Source of the DNA: Pseudomonas fluorescens
GTDB lineage: Bacteria; Pseudomonadota; Gammaproteobacteria; Pseudomonadales; Pseudomonadaceae
Length of the DNA: 64,000 bases
Assembly: GCF_902498065.1 (NCBI RefSeq)
Contig: NZ_CABVIR010000004.1
Location: 372,001 to 436,000, forward strand
Direction of reading: 5' to 3'
In this document: piece by piece, positions 26,885 to 34,496 of the stretch
Position numbering within the stretch: position 1 is the first letter of the stretch
Layout: each line of letters starts with the position of its first letter
Notes under the pieces: generated by a model
The model's input: the letters and a program-made list of their open reading frames with translations, nothing else
Database searches by the model: none
What the model was told of the DNA's origin: nothing
Made by a program: the position numbers and the translations under genes

Positions 26885-28312
26885 ATGTCGCAACCGACGC
26901 AAAAACTTCGCCTGAGCGCACTGATTGCGCTGGTGGTGGGATCGATGATTGGCGGCGGGATCTTCTCTTTGCCACAGAACATGGCGGCGCGTGCCGATGC
27001 TGGCGCGATATTGATCGGTTGGGCCATCACGGCGGTCGGCATGCTGACGCTGGCCTTCGTGTTCCAGACGCTGGCCAATCGCAAGCCCGAACTGGACTCC
27101 GGGGTGTACGCCTACGCCAAGGCCGGGTTCGGCGACTACATGGGTTTCTCGTCCGCGTGGGGTTACTGGATCAGCGCCTGGCTCGGCAACGTCGGCTACT
27201 TCGTCTTGCTGTTCAGCACCCTGGGGTACTTCTTTCCGGTGTTTGGCCAGGGCAACACGCCCATCGCCATCGGCTGCGCCTCGGTCCTGCTCTGGGCCGT
27301 GCATTTTCTGGTGATGCGCGGGATCAAGGAAGCGACGTTCATCAATCAGTTGACCACCGTGGCCAAGATCGTGCCGCTGATCATGTTCATCGTCATCGCC
27401 GCCGTGGCGTTCAAGGCTGACATCTTCACTCGCGACATCTGGGGCCACAGCAACCCGAATTTCGGCGGGGTGATGGATCAAGTGCGCAACATGATGCTGG
27501 TCACCGTGTTTGTGTTCATCGGTATCGAGGGCGCCAGTGTGTATTCGGCGCGGGCGGAGAAACGTTCGGATGTGGGACGCGCCACGGTCATCGGTTTTCT
27601 CGGCGTGCTGGCGTTGTTGGTGCTGGTGAATGTGTTGTCGCTGGGGATCATGAGTCAGCCGGAACTGGCCAACCTGCAGAACCCATCGCTGGCGGCAGTG
27701 CTGGAACGTATCGTCGGGCCCTGGGGCGCTTTGTTGATCAGCATTGGCCTGGCGATTTCGCTGCTGGGTGCACTGTTGTCCTGGGCGCTGCTGTGCGCCG
27801 AGATCCTGTTTGCCACGGCGAAAGACAACACCATGCCGGCCTTCCTGAAAAAGGAAAACGCCAATCATGTGCCGGTCAATGCGCTGTGGCTGACCAACGT
27901 GATGATCCAGATTTTCCTGCTGATCACGCTGTTTTCCGCTGGCACCTACACCGGCCTGATCTACCTCGCGTCGTCGATGATTCTGGTGCCATATCTGTGG
28001 TCGGCGGCGTATGCGGTGCTGTTGAGCGGGCGCGGCGAAACCTACGAACATGCCTCGGCGGAACGCACCAAAGACCTGCTGATCGGCGGCATCTCGCTGA
28101 GTTACGCGGTGTGGCTGTTGTACGCCGGCGGGGTGAAGTATTTGCTGCTGTCGGCGTTGTTGTATGCACCGGGGGTGATTCTGTTCGCCAAGGCCAAACA
28201 CGAGCAGGGTGAACCGCTGTTTACGACCATCGAGAAAGGGATTTTTACCGCGGTCATCAGCGGCGCCGGGTTGGCGGCGTATGGCTTGTACAGCGGATTG
28301 CTGTCGTTGTGA
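26885..28312 (+). CDS. Second arginine/ornithine antiporter-like protein (ArcD paralogue)
   Basis: 475 residues, the same length as ArcD and nearly colinear with it (RLSALIALVVGSMIGGGIFSLPQNMAARADAGAILIGWAITAVGMLTLAFVFQTLANRKPELDSGVYAYAKAGFGDYMGF). Differences cluster in the loops and the last 60 residues. It is transcribed divergently from arcD and overlaps alkA by 4 nt. It may be a duplicate with a different substrate preference or expression; the substrate cannot be decided from sequence. A strong AAGGAG-type Shine-Dalgarno precedes the ATG. Confidence 0.88.
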   Translation: MSQPTQKLRLSALIALVVGSMIGGGIFSLPQNMAARADAGAILIGWAITAVGMLTLAFVFQTLANRKPELDSGVYAYAKAGFGDYMGFSSAWGYWISAWLGNVGYFVLLFSTLGYFFPVFGQGNTPIAIGCASVLLWAVHFLVMRGIKEATFINQLTTVAKIVPLIMFIVIAAVAFKADIFTRDIWGHSNPNFGGVMDQVRNMMLVTVFVFIGIEGASVYSARAEKRSDVGRATVIGFLGVLALLVLVNVLSLGIMSQPELANLQNPSLAAVLERIVGPWGALLISIGLAISLLGALLSWALLCAEILFATAKDNTMPAFLKKENANHVPVNALWLTNVMIQIFLLITLFSAGTYTGLIYLASSMILVPYLWSAAYAVLLSGRGETYEHASAERTKDLLIGGISLSYAVWLLYAGGVKYLLLSALLYAPGVILFAKAKHEQGEPLFTTIEKGIFTAVISGAGLAAYGLYSGLLSL

Positions 28313-29172
28313 GGTTGCTGCTGGCGTATCAACCGCCCTATGACTGGCCGGCGATGCTGGGCTTCTTGTCGGCGCGGGCTGTGGCGGGAATGGAAACGGT
28401 GGTGGATGGCGTGTATTCGCGCAGCATCGGCTTGAACGGTGTTCACGGTACGTTCTCGATAAGGCCGGTGGCGGGCGATGCGCTGCAAGTGACGCTGGAC
28501 TTTGCTGATCCGGCGGCGCTGCCGGAGATCGTTGCGCGGTTGCGGCGGATGTTTGATCTGGATGCGGATTTATCGGCGATTCATCAGTCGCTGAAGGCTG
28601 ATCCGTTGATGGCGCGGTTGATTGCCGAGCGCCCGGGATTGCGGGTTCCGGGGGCGTGGGACGGTCTCGAACTGGCGATTCGTGCGGTGTTGGGTCAGCA
28701 GATTACGGTGAGCGCGGCGATCCGGTTGGCGGGGAAACTGGTGGCGCAGTATGGGCAGCCTTTGGACTCTGTTCTGCCCGGTGTCACATCTGTGTTTCCT
28801 GAGTCGGCCGTTTTGGCGGACGCAGATCTGGCAACGCTGGGCATGCCGAAAAGTCGGGGCCGGACGTTGTCGGGTGTGGCTCAGGCGTTGCTCGATGATC
28901 CGTTGCTGTTTGAACCGGGGCGTGAGGGCGGTGTGGCGCGGTTGCTGGCGTTGCACGGGATTGGCGACTGGACGGCGCAGTACATTGCGTTGCGGCAGTT
29001 GCGGGAGATGGATGCGTTTCCGAGTGGGGATGTGGGGTTGATCAATGCACTGGCGGCGCTTCAAGAAAGGCCGGTGACGGCGCGGGAATTGCTGCTGCGC
29101 GCCGAGGCGTGGCGACCTTGCCGAGGGTATGCGGCGCAGCTTCTTTGGACTTCGTTGAGCCGGATGGATTGA
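28309..29172 (+). CDS. DNA-3-methyladenine glycosylase II (AlkA-like)
   Basis: 287 residues, GTG start overlapping the end of the arcD paralogue. N-terminal AlkA-type domain (LAYQPPYDWPAMLGFLSARAVAGMETV), then the helix-hairpin-helix glycosylase fold: GLELAIRAVLGQQITVSAA, and LHGIGDWTAQYIALRQLREMDAFPSGDVGL with the catalytic Asp in SGDVGL. It removes alkylated bases. The GC-rich third positions look somewhat different from its neighbour (many GCG/TTG codons). The coupling to a transporter gene is unexpected. Confidence 0.9.
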   Translation: MRLLLAYQPPYDWPAMLGFLSARAVAGMETVVDGVYSRSIGLNGVHGTFSIRPVAGDALQVTLDFADPAALPEIVARLRRMFDLDADLSAIHQSLKADPLMARLIAERPGLRVPGAWDGLELAIRAVLGQQITVSAAIRLAGKLVAQYGQPLDSVLPGVTSVFPESAVLADADLATLGMPKSRGRTLSGVAQALLDDPLLFEPGREGGVARLLALHGIGDWTAQYIALRQLREMDAFPSGDVGLINALAALQERPVTARELLLRAEAWRPCRGYAAQLLWTSLSRMD

Positions 29173-29189
29173 GCTGTTTGTTACGGCCT

Positions 29190-29340
29190 CATCGCCAGCA
29201 GGCTGGCTCCCACAGGTTTTGTGATCGACATAAGTCCGCTGTGGGGCAACTGTCTTGATTTTGATGATTTGGTTTGGCTGGCTCCCACAGGTTTTGTGAA
29301 CGATGCAGATTCACTGTGGGAGCCAGCCTGCTGGCGATGG
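29190..29340. repeat. REP cluster of three copies after alkA
   Basis: A reverse copy (29190-29216, ATCGCCAGCAGGCTGGCTCC...), a truncated reverse copy (29275-29291, TGGCTGGCTCCCACAG, lacking the outer hairpin) and a forward copy (29313-29340). The sequence GGCTCCCACAGGTTTTGTGA is repeated after both reverse copies, suggesting a local duplication. Confidence 0.85.
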
Positions 29341-29351
29341 GGCCAGAACGG

Positions 29352-30683
29352 TCACCCCCACTGCGCGCGATGAGAACCCAATTCAGTTGCCGGCAGTGCC
29401 CACTGCAATGGCGTGCCGGTGATTTTCAGCGGCACTTGCAACCGATGCGCCGGGCCCCATGGCGTTTGCTCAACCAACAGGCCCTGATCGTTTTCATCCT
29501 CCGCCCGCAAGGCCTCGGTTGTCCCAGCGCCATTTTCAATCAACAACTTCGCCGTCCGCGCCAACGACAATCTGGCTGACCCACCACGTCCCAATAGGGT
29601 GATCGCCGCAGCCGCCATCAAATATCCGGTGGCATGATCGAGTGCCTGCACCGGCAGCGGCGTCGGCTTGTCCGCGGTCTTCCACTGCATCCCCGCCTCG
29701 GCAATCCCGCTGCTCATCTGCACCAGGCTGTCGAAGCCGCGCCGGTTCTGCCATGGACCGCTCCAGCCGTAGGCGTTGAGGCACACATCAATCAGGCCTG
29801 GCGCCAGTTTCTGCCGCTCGGCGACACCGTAACCCAACCTTTGCAATGCGTCGGCGCGGTAGCCGTGGAGCAAGATATCGGCGTCCTTGAGCAGGCTTTC
29901 GAATAGCGTTCGATCCTCCTTGTTGTGCAGGTCCAGGCGTGCGCAGCGTTTGCCCAGCGTGACTTCCGGTACCACGCCCGGTTCGTTCCAGGTCGGTGGG
30001 TCGATGCGCAAGACATCGGCGCCCAGGCCCGCGAGAAAACGACTGGCGACGGGCCCTGCGAGCACGCGTGTGAGGTCCAGCACCTTGATCCCGGCCAGCG
30101 GTTGCGCCACCGAACCTTTCCAGGGCTTGGGCTGTTGCGGGTTACCGGCGCTGAACTGAATCAACGGCTCGGCGTTCACCGCCAAACCTTGTGGGTGCGC
30201 TTGCCATTGCGCCCAGGTACGCATCTCAGCGGCGCAGCCACCGGCGTCGACCACGGCCTGTTCCAGATCGGTTTTCGCCCATTGCGCCACCTTGCTCGCC
30301 ACGTCTGCGCGGTCGGCACACGCGCCGAGCACGCTTTCGGCGGCGGCACGATGATGAGGTGCGTTGGTGTGCAGGCGGATCCAGCCATCCTTGGTCGCAT
30401 AGTCACCGGCAACCGGGTCCCACAGCGGTGGAATGCTCCAACCGACGGGGCGGATCGACGTGGCGAACCAGAAAGACGCGAGGCGACGGTCGACTTCAAG
30501 GTTGGGTAAGCGACCGGTCTGCTGCTGCAGTAATTCGCTGGCAGCCTGGCCGGCAGCGGCAATGCTGGCGCAGGCCAGGTCGGTGACGGCGAACGCCGAG
30601 GGCAGGGCGCCGCTCGAGGTAAACGGAATCGGGGTGTGGGGCAAGCCGAGTGCGGCTTGAATGGACGTGAGTAAATCAGTCAT
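29352..30683 (-). CDS. CaiB/BaiF family (class III) CoA transferase
   Basis: 443 residues. The CoA-transferase III core begins near residue 195: AGIKVLDLTRVLAGPVASRFLAGLGADVLRIDPP, followed by DADILLHGYRADALQRLGYG and a C-terminal FDSLVQMSSGIAEAGM segment. The first 190 residues are less typical and probably form the other half of the interlocked fold. The canonical nucleophilic Asp is not obvious to me, and the acyl substrate is unknown. Stands alone between REP elements. Confidence 0.85.
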   Translation of the reverse strand: MTDLLTSIQAALGLPHTPIPFTSSGALPSAFAVTDLACASIAAAGQAASELLQQQTGRLPNLEVDRRLASFWFATSIRPVGWSIPPLWDPVAGDYATKDGWIRLHTNAPHHRAAAESVLGACADRADVASKVAQWAKTDLEQAVVDAGGCAAEMRTWAQWQAHPQGLAVNAEPLIQFSAGNPQQPKPWKGSVAQPLAGIKVLDLTRVLAGPVASRFLAGLGADVLRIDPPTWNEPGVVPEVTLGKRCARLDLHNKEDRTLFESLLKDADILLHGYRADALQRLGYGVAERQKLAPGLIDVCLNAYGWSGPWQNRRGFDSLVQMSSGIAEAGMQWKTADKPTPLPVQALDHATGYLMAAAAITLLGRGGSARLSLARTAKLLIENGAGTTEALRAEDENDQGLLVEQTPWGPAHRLQVPLKITGTPLQWALPATELGSHRAQWG

Positions 30684-30770
30684 CGAAGGCCCTCCGAAAC
30701 GAGAGCTCGATCATAGATCAAAAAAATGCCCGGCCGGATGAAATCCCCAATTGCCAACCGAACACCTGAT

Positions 30771-30864
30771 CCTGTGGGAGCTGGCTTGCCTGCGATGGCG
30801 GTGTGTCAGTCGACTTCCAAGTTGGTTGGCATTCCGCTATCGCAGGCAAGCCAGCTCCCACAGG
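30771..30864. repeat. REP inverted pair between chemoreceptor and CoA transferase genes
   Basis: CCTGTGGGAGCTGGCTTGCC and the inverted copy ending CCAGCTCCCACAGG, with GCGAT/ATCGC flanks paired. Confidence 0.92.
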
Positions 30865-30880
30865 GGGTTGTGCTGGTTTG

Positions 30881-33019
30881 CTACACCCGGAACTGATCCA
30901 TCAGTTTCATCTGGTGGGTGGTCAACGAATTGAGCTGGCTGCTGATGTGCGCTGATTCGGTGGCCTGGCCGGTCAGGGTCTCGGTGACGGTGCGGATCGC
31001 CGAGACGTTGCGGTTGACCTCTTCGGCCACGGCGCTTTGCTGTTCGGCGGCGCTGGCGATTTGCAGGTTCATGTCGCTGATCACGGTGACCGCGTCGCTG
31101 ATTTTGCTCAAGGCTTGCACCGCTTGCTGGATCTGTCCGGCGTTGCTGTGGGCCTGGGACTGGCTCGAATGCATGGTGGCGACCACGCCGCGGGTGCCGG
31201 TCTGGATGCGCTCGATGACGATGCGGATCTCTTCCACCGAGTCTTGCGTGCGTTTGGCCAGGTTGCGTACTTCATCGGCCACCACCGCAAAGCCGCGACC
31301 GCTTTCCCCGGCACGGGCGGCTTCGATCGCGGCGTTCAGCGCCAGCAAGTTGGTCTGCTCGGCGATGCTGCGGATCACTTCCAGCACCGAACCGATCTGC
31401 TCGCTGTTGACCGCCAGCGCTTCGACTTCGGTCACGGCTTTACTGACTTCGTCAGCCAGATGATTGATGTCGCGGGTGCTGCGTTCGATGATCGACATGC
31501 CGTCGCGGGCCGATTGATCTGCACCTTTGGCTGCGTTGGCCGCGTTCGAGGCGCTGTTGGCGACTTCATGAGCCGTGGCGCTCATTTCGTTGGACGCGGT
31601 GGCCACCTGGTCGATTTCGCGGAACTGCACCTGCATGCCTTCGCTGGTCTGACGGGCGATTTCCGAAGACTGATCGGCAGTGCCACGGGTGTCGGTGATG
31701 CTCTGTTTGATCTGCGCGATGGTCGGTTGCAGCTTGTCGAGGAAGCGGTTGAACCAGCTGACCAGTTCGCCCAGTTCATCTTTCTTGCTGTAGTGCAGAC
31801 GCTGCGTCAGGTCGCCGTCGCCACTGGCAATCGCCTTGAGCATCTCGGCCACGCTGTTGATCGGCCGGGTCACGCCCGAGGCGGTGAGCCAGATCAGCAG
31901 CAGCCCGAGGAGACCGGCAGCGACCGCCACAAGTACCGCTTTGATCGTGCCGCTTTGCTGGGCGTCATCGAGCACCGCTTGCAGCTTCACCGAGTCGGCC
32001 AGCAGTACTTGTTTCGGCAGGTCGATCACTACGCCCCAGGCTTTGGAATCGCTGATCGGGCTGACCGGGTACACCGCACGAATCAAATCACCTTGTTCAA
32101 GGATTTTCGGTGCGCCACCGCTGAGCAATTGCAGGACATCCTTGCCTTCGGCGCCCAGGGTGTCGCCGATACTTTTGCCGACCTTGCTCGCGTCGACGCT
32201 GTAACCGGCGAGCACGCCGCTGCCGGAGACAATCAGCATGTGCCCGGCGCTGTTGAACAGGTCTCGCTGGGAATCGACCGCCGCTGCCTGCAGGGCGTCG
32301 AGGGCGATGTCCACACCGACCACACCGATGGCTTTGCCGTCCACCAGCAGCGGAACGGAAATGGTGGTCATCAGCATTTCCTTGCCGCCGACGGTATCGG
32401 CATACGGGTCCAGCAGGCAGGTGCGCTTGCTGTCGCGAGGGCAGGTGTACCAACTGTTGTAAGGGGTGCCGCTGAGGCTCAAGGTGGTTTTGGTCATGTC
32501 GGCTTCGACCATGATTGTGTTGATCCCGGCACCACCGGCGCGGCTCCAGTAACTGGCGAAACGACCGGCTTCGTTGGACTGGCGAGCCGCATCATTGGCG
32601 AACTCGCTGTCCTTGCCGTCCAGCCCGTTGGGTTCGAACGCCGCCCAGATTCCCAGCACCTTGCTGTTGCGATCGAAGGCGGTTTTCAGGCTCTGGTTCA
32701 ACTCTTCACGCAGGGCACCGGCCTCAAGCGAACGCTTGGCGGCCATGTTGCGCATGTCCTTGATCTGGTCCGCCAGGGCAGTCGCCACCAGCAGACTTTC
32801 GCCGAACGTCTTCTGCACCCGCACCGCCTGCTCGGCGGCCTTGGCCTGAAGCAGGTCCTGCACGCTGTCGGTGAGCATTTTGCGGCTGGAGGCGCTGACC
32901 AGTTCATCGTTCTGGTTGGTCTGGTAGAAATTCATGCTGACGATCAGGACAACCACACCCAGCAGGCAGAGACCGGAGAGCAGAACGATTTTCAGGCGGA
33001 TGGACAGAGAGTCGAACAT
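30881..33019 (-). CDS. Methyl-accepting chemotaxis protein with dCACHE sensor
   Basis: 712 residues from the ATG at 33019 (MFDSLSIRLKIVLLSGLCLLGVVVLIVSM); the upstream open extension is not family-like. TM1 at about residues 9-30, a periplasmic double-CACHE domain (about 35-350, with YWSRAGG, SWYTCPRDSKRTCLLDPY and ISVPLLVDGKAIGVVGVDIAL), TM2 (about 360-382), HAMP, and a signalling domain with the hairpin tip IAEQTNLLALNAAIEAARAGESGRGFAVVADEVR. The ligand region resembles McpU/TlpQ-type polyamine/histamine receptors, but that is an impression only. Confidence 0.93.
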   Translation of the reverse strand: MFDSLSIRLKIVLLSGLCLLGVVVLIVSMNFYQTNQNDELVSASSRKMLTDSVQDLLQAKAAEQAVRVQKTFGESLLVATALADQIKDMRNMAAKRSLEAGALREELNQSLKTAFDRNSKVLGIWAAFEPNGLDGKDSEFANDAARQSNEAGRFASYWSRAGGAGINTIMVEADMTKTTLSLSGTPYNSWYTCPRDSKRTCLLDPYADTVGGKEMLMTTISVPLLVDGKAIGVVGVDIALDALQAAAVDSQRDLFNSAGHMLIVSGSGVLAGYSVDASKVGKSIGDTLGAEGKDVLQLLSGGAPKILEQGDLIRAVYPVSPISDSKAWGVVIDLPKQVLLADSVKLQAVLDDAQQSGTIKAVLVAVAAGLLGLLLIWLTASGVTRPINSVAEMLKAIASGDGDLTQRLHYSKKDELGELVSWFNRFLDKLQPTIAQIKQSITDTRGTADQSSEIARQTSEGMQVQFREIDQVATASNEMSATAHEVANSASNAANAAKGADQSARDGMSIIERSTRDINHLADEVSKAVTEVEALAVNSEQIGSVLEVIRSIAEQTNLLALNAAIEAARAGESGRGFAVVADEVRNLAKRTQDSVEEIRIVIERIQTGTRGVVATMHSSQSQAHSNAGQIQQAVQALSKISDAVTVISDMNLQIASAAEQQSAVAEEVNRNVSAIRTVTETLTGQATESAHISSQLNSLTTHQMKLMDQFRV

Positions 33020-33220
33020 AGGACGAACTCGCGAATGAATGAGGTGTTGGCTGTGAGTCGAGGTCGACCCGGTTCGCCAAATCCATTCAGCGCCATTCAC
33101 TGCACATCGGCGTGGGGCGGGGATGCATGATGGTGGCTCCGACGAACGGTCATGGTTGAACGTTTGCGCGGAAAAATGTGCCGAAAAGCGGTGTAAAACG
33201 GGGGAAAATCGCGGTGTTGG

Positions 33221-33616
33221 TCAGGAGGCGGTCGGCATTGATTCCGGGCGTGACCAGATCCACAGATTGCCCAGGCTCATGCCGGCGATGGCCAGGTAAA
33301 CCGGCCAGCCGTGATCGAGCATCATCAGCATCAACCCGGCGCACAGCAGCATGCTCACGGTGGCACTGACCTTGGCCCGACGGGCGACGATCTTGCCATT
33401 GCGCCAGTTGCAGAGGATCGGACCGAACAGCCGATGGTTTTCCAGCCAGGCACTCAGGCGCGGCGAACTCCTGGTCGCGGCCCAGGCGGCGAGCAGAATG
33501 AACTCGGTGGTCGGCAGCCCCGGCACGACGATGGCGATCAGGCCGATGGCGAGGCTGATGTAGGCCAGAAGGCCGAACAGGATACGGGCGAGTTTCGAGG
33601 AGCGGAATTGAGGCAT
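33221..33616 (-). CDS. DUF454 (YbaN) family inner-membrane protein
   Basis: 131 residues from the ATG at 33616 (MPQFRSSKLARILFGLLAYISLAIGLIAIVVPGLPTTEFILLAAWAATRSSPRLSAWLENH). The PGLPTTEFILLAA motif and the LENHRLFGPILCNWRNGKIVARRAK block are typical of YbaN. Three to four membrane segments. Function unknown; in P. aeruginosa and other species DUF454 genes often lie near heme-iron genes, as here. The open extension upstream of 33616 overlaps the REP and is not used. Confidence 0.85.
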   Translation of the reverse strand: MPQFRSSKLARILFGLLAYISLAIGLIAIVVPGLPTTEFILLAAWAATRSSPRLSAWLENHRLFGPILCNWRNGKIVARRAKVSATVSMLLCAGLMLMMLDHGWPVYLAIAGMSLGNLWIWSRPESMPTAS

Positions 33617-33674
33617 AGGCTCAAGAGTGTGCGTCGAGGAAAGGATTAAATTCTTGCAGATGGGCGCTGTCCCG

Positions 33675-33764
33675 TGTGGGAGCGGGCTTGCCCGCGATTG
33701 CGGTGGGTCAGACAACATCTATGTCGACTGATGCTCCGTAATCGCGGGCAAGCCCGCTCCCACA
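33675..33764. repeat. REP inverted pair between DUF454 and hemO
   Basis: TGTGGGAGCGGGCTTGCCCG and the inverted copy ending GCCCGCTCCCACA, with CGCGATT/AATCGCG paired. Confidence 0.92.
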
Positions 33765-33779
33765 GGGGGATGTGTTCGG

Positions 33780-34382
33780 TCAGGCTGGTTCGGTGGCGTA
33801 GGCCTGTTCAAGCAACACGGTGAAGCGGTTGAACGCATTAATTGCGCCTTTATCCAGTTCCGCTTCTTCCTGGGCCGTGAGTTCCAGGCCATCCAGGGTT
33901 TTGACGAAGCTTTTCCAGCCTTCAGCGCGGCCACCGGCCGGTTCACCGAGGTGACGGGCGCCGAAGGTTTCGCTCAAGCCCAAGCCCACTGCGCGCTTGA
34001 TCAGGAACGCTGCTCCAAGCTTCGAGCCTTCGGAAACAAACAACCAACCCAGCGCTTCGGCCTTGGTCGGATTCTTCACGGCACCCGCGACGGGCGCCGG
34101 CACTTCGGCTTCCAGATCGGCCAGGTCAGCCTTGGCCGCTTCGGCACGGCAGCGTGCCGCCAGATCCGGAACGATGGCGATCAGTTCGGCATCGTTGTAC
34201 AGCCCCGCCAGTTCCGACTGGAACAAATACTGCGCAACCACGAAACGGGCGAAACTGGCCTGGGTTTCGAACGGTGCGTGGGCTTTGACCAAGGCGTCGA
34301 GTTTGGTGTGTGGCTCGTTCGTGATCTGGTTCAAACGTTGCGAACGCAAAGCCCGGCGTTGAGCAGTGTCCTGGGTAGTCAT
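33780..34382 (-). CDS. hemO: Biliverdin-producing heme oxygenase (PigA/HemO type)
   Basis: 200 residues from the ATG at 34382 (MTTQDTAQRRALRSQRLNQITNEPHTKLDALVKAHAPFETQASFARFVVAQYLFQSEL). It closely follows the pattern of P. aeruginosa PigA: the proximal heme ligand His in TNEPH, then EALGWLFVSEGSKLGAAFLIKRA and FGARHLGEPAGGRAEGWKSF. Opens heme in the cytoplasm and releases iron. It lies downstream of the heme receptor behind a terminator and shares an upstream element with it (34413-34448). Confidence 0.94.
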   Translation of the reverse strand: MTTQDTAQRRALRSQRLNQITNEPHTKLDALVKAHAPFETQASFARFVVAQYLFQSELAGLYNDAELIAIVPDLAARCRAEAAKADLADLEAEVPAPVAGAVKNPTKAEALGWLFVSEGSKLGAAFLIKRAVGLGLSETFGARHLGEPAGGRAEGWKSFVKTLDGLELTAQEEAELDKGAINAFNRFTVLLEQAYATEPA

Positions 34383-34412
34383 GAGAAATCCTTGAAGAAA
34401 AGAGGCGCTTGG

Positions 34413-34448
34413 TAACGAGACGAACAAGAAGGCGCCTGAGCGTAAAAA
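34413..34448 (-). promoter_or_regulatory. Candidate ECF-sigma promoter of hemO
   Basis: On the minus strand: TTTTTAC, 19 nt, CGTCTCGTTA. The identical blocks with identical spacing precede the heme receptor gene (37165-37200). The distance from CGTCTCGTTA to the hemO ATG is 30 nt. The T-block coincides with the U-tract of the preceding terminator. Confidence 0.65.
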
Positions 34449-34486
34449 ACCTCACTGTGCGGCTCTATAAAAAGCCGCGCAGCGAG
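34444..34486 (-). terminator. Terminator after the heme receptor gene
   Basis: On the minus strand CTCGCTGCGCGGCT pairs with AGCCGCACAGTGAG (one G-U, one mismatch), then GTTTTTT. It starts 10 nt past the receptor stop. Confidence 0.8.
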
Positions 34487-34496
34487 AGGGGCAGGA

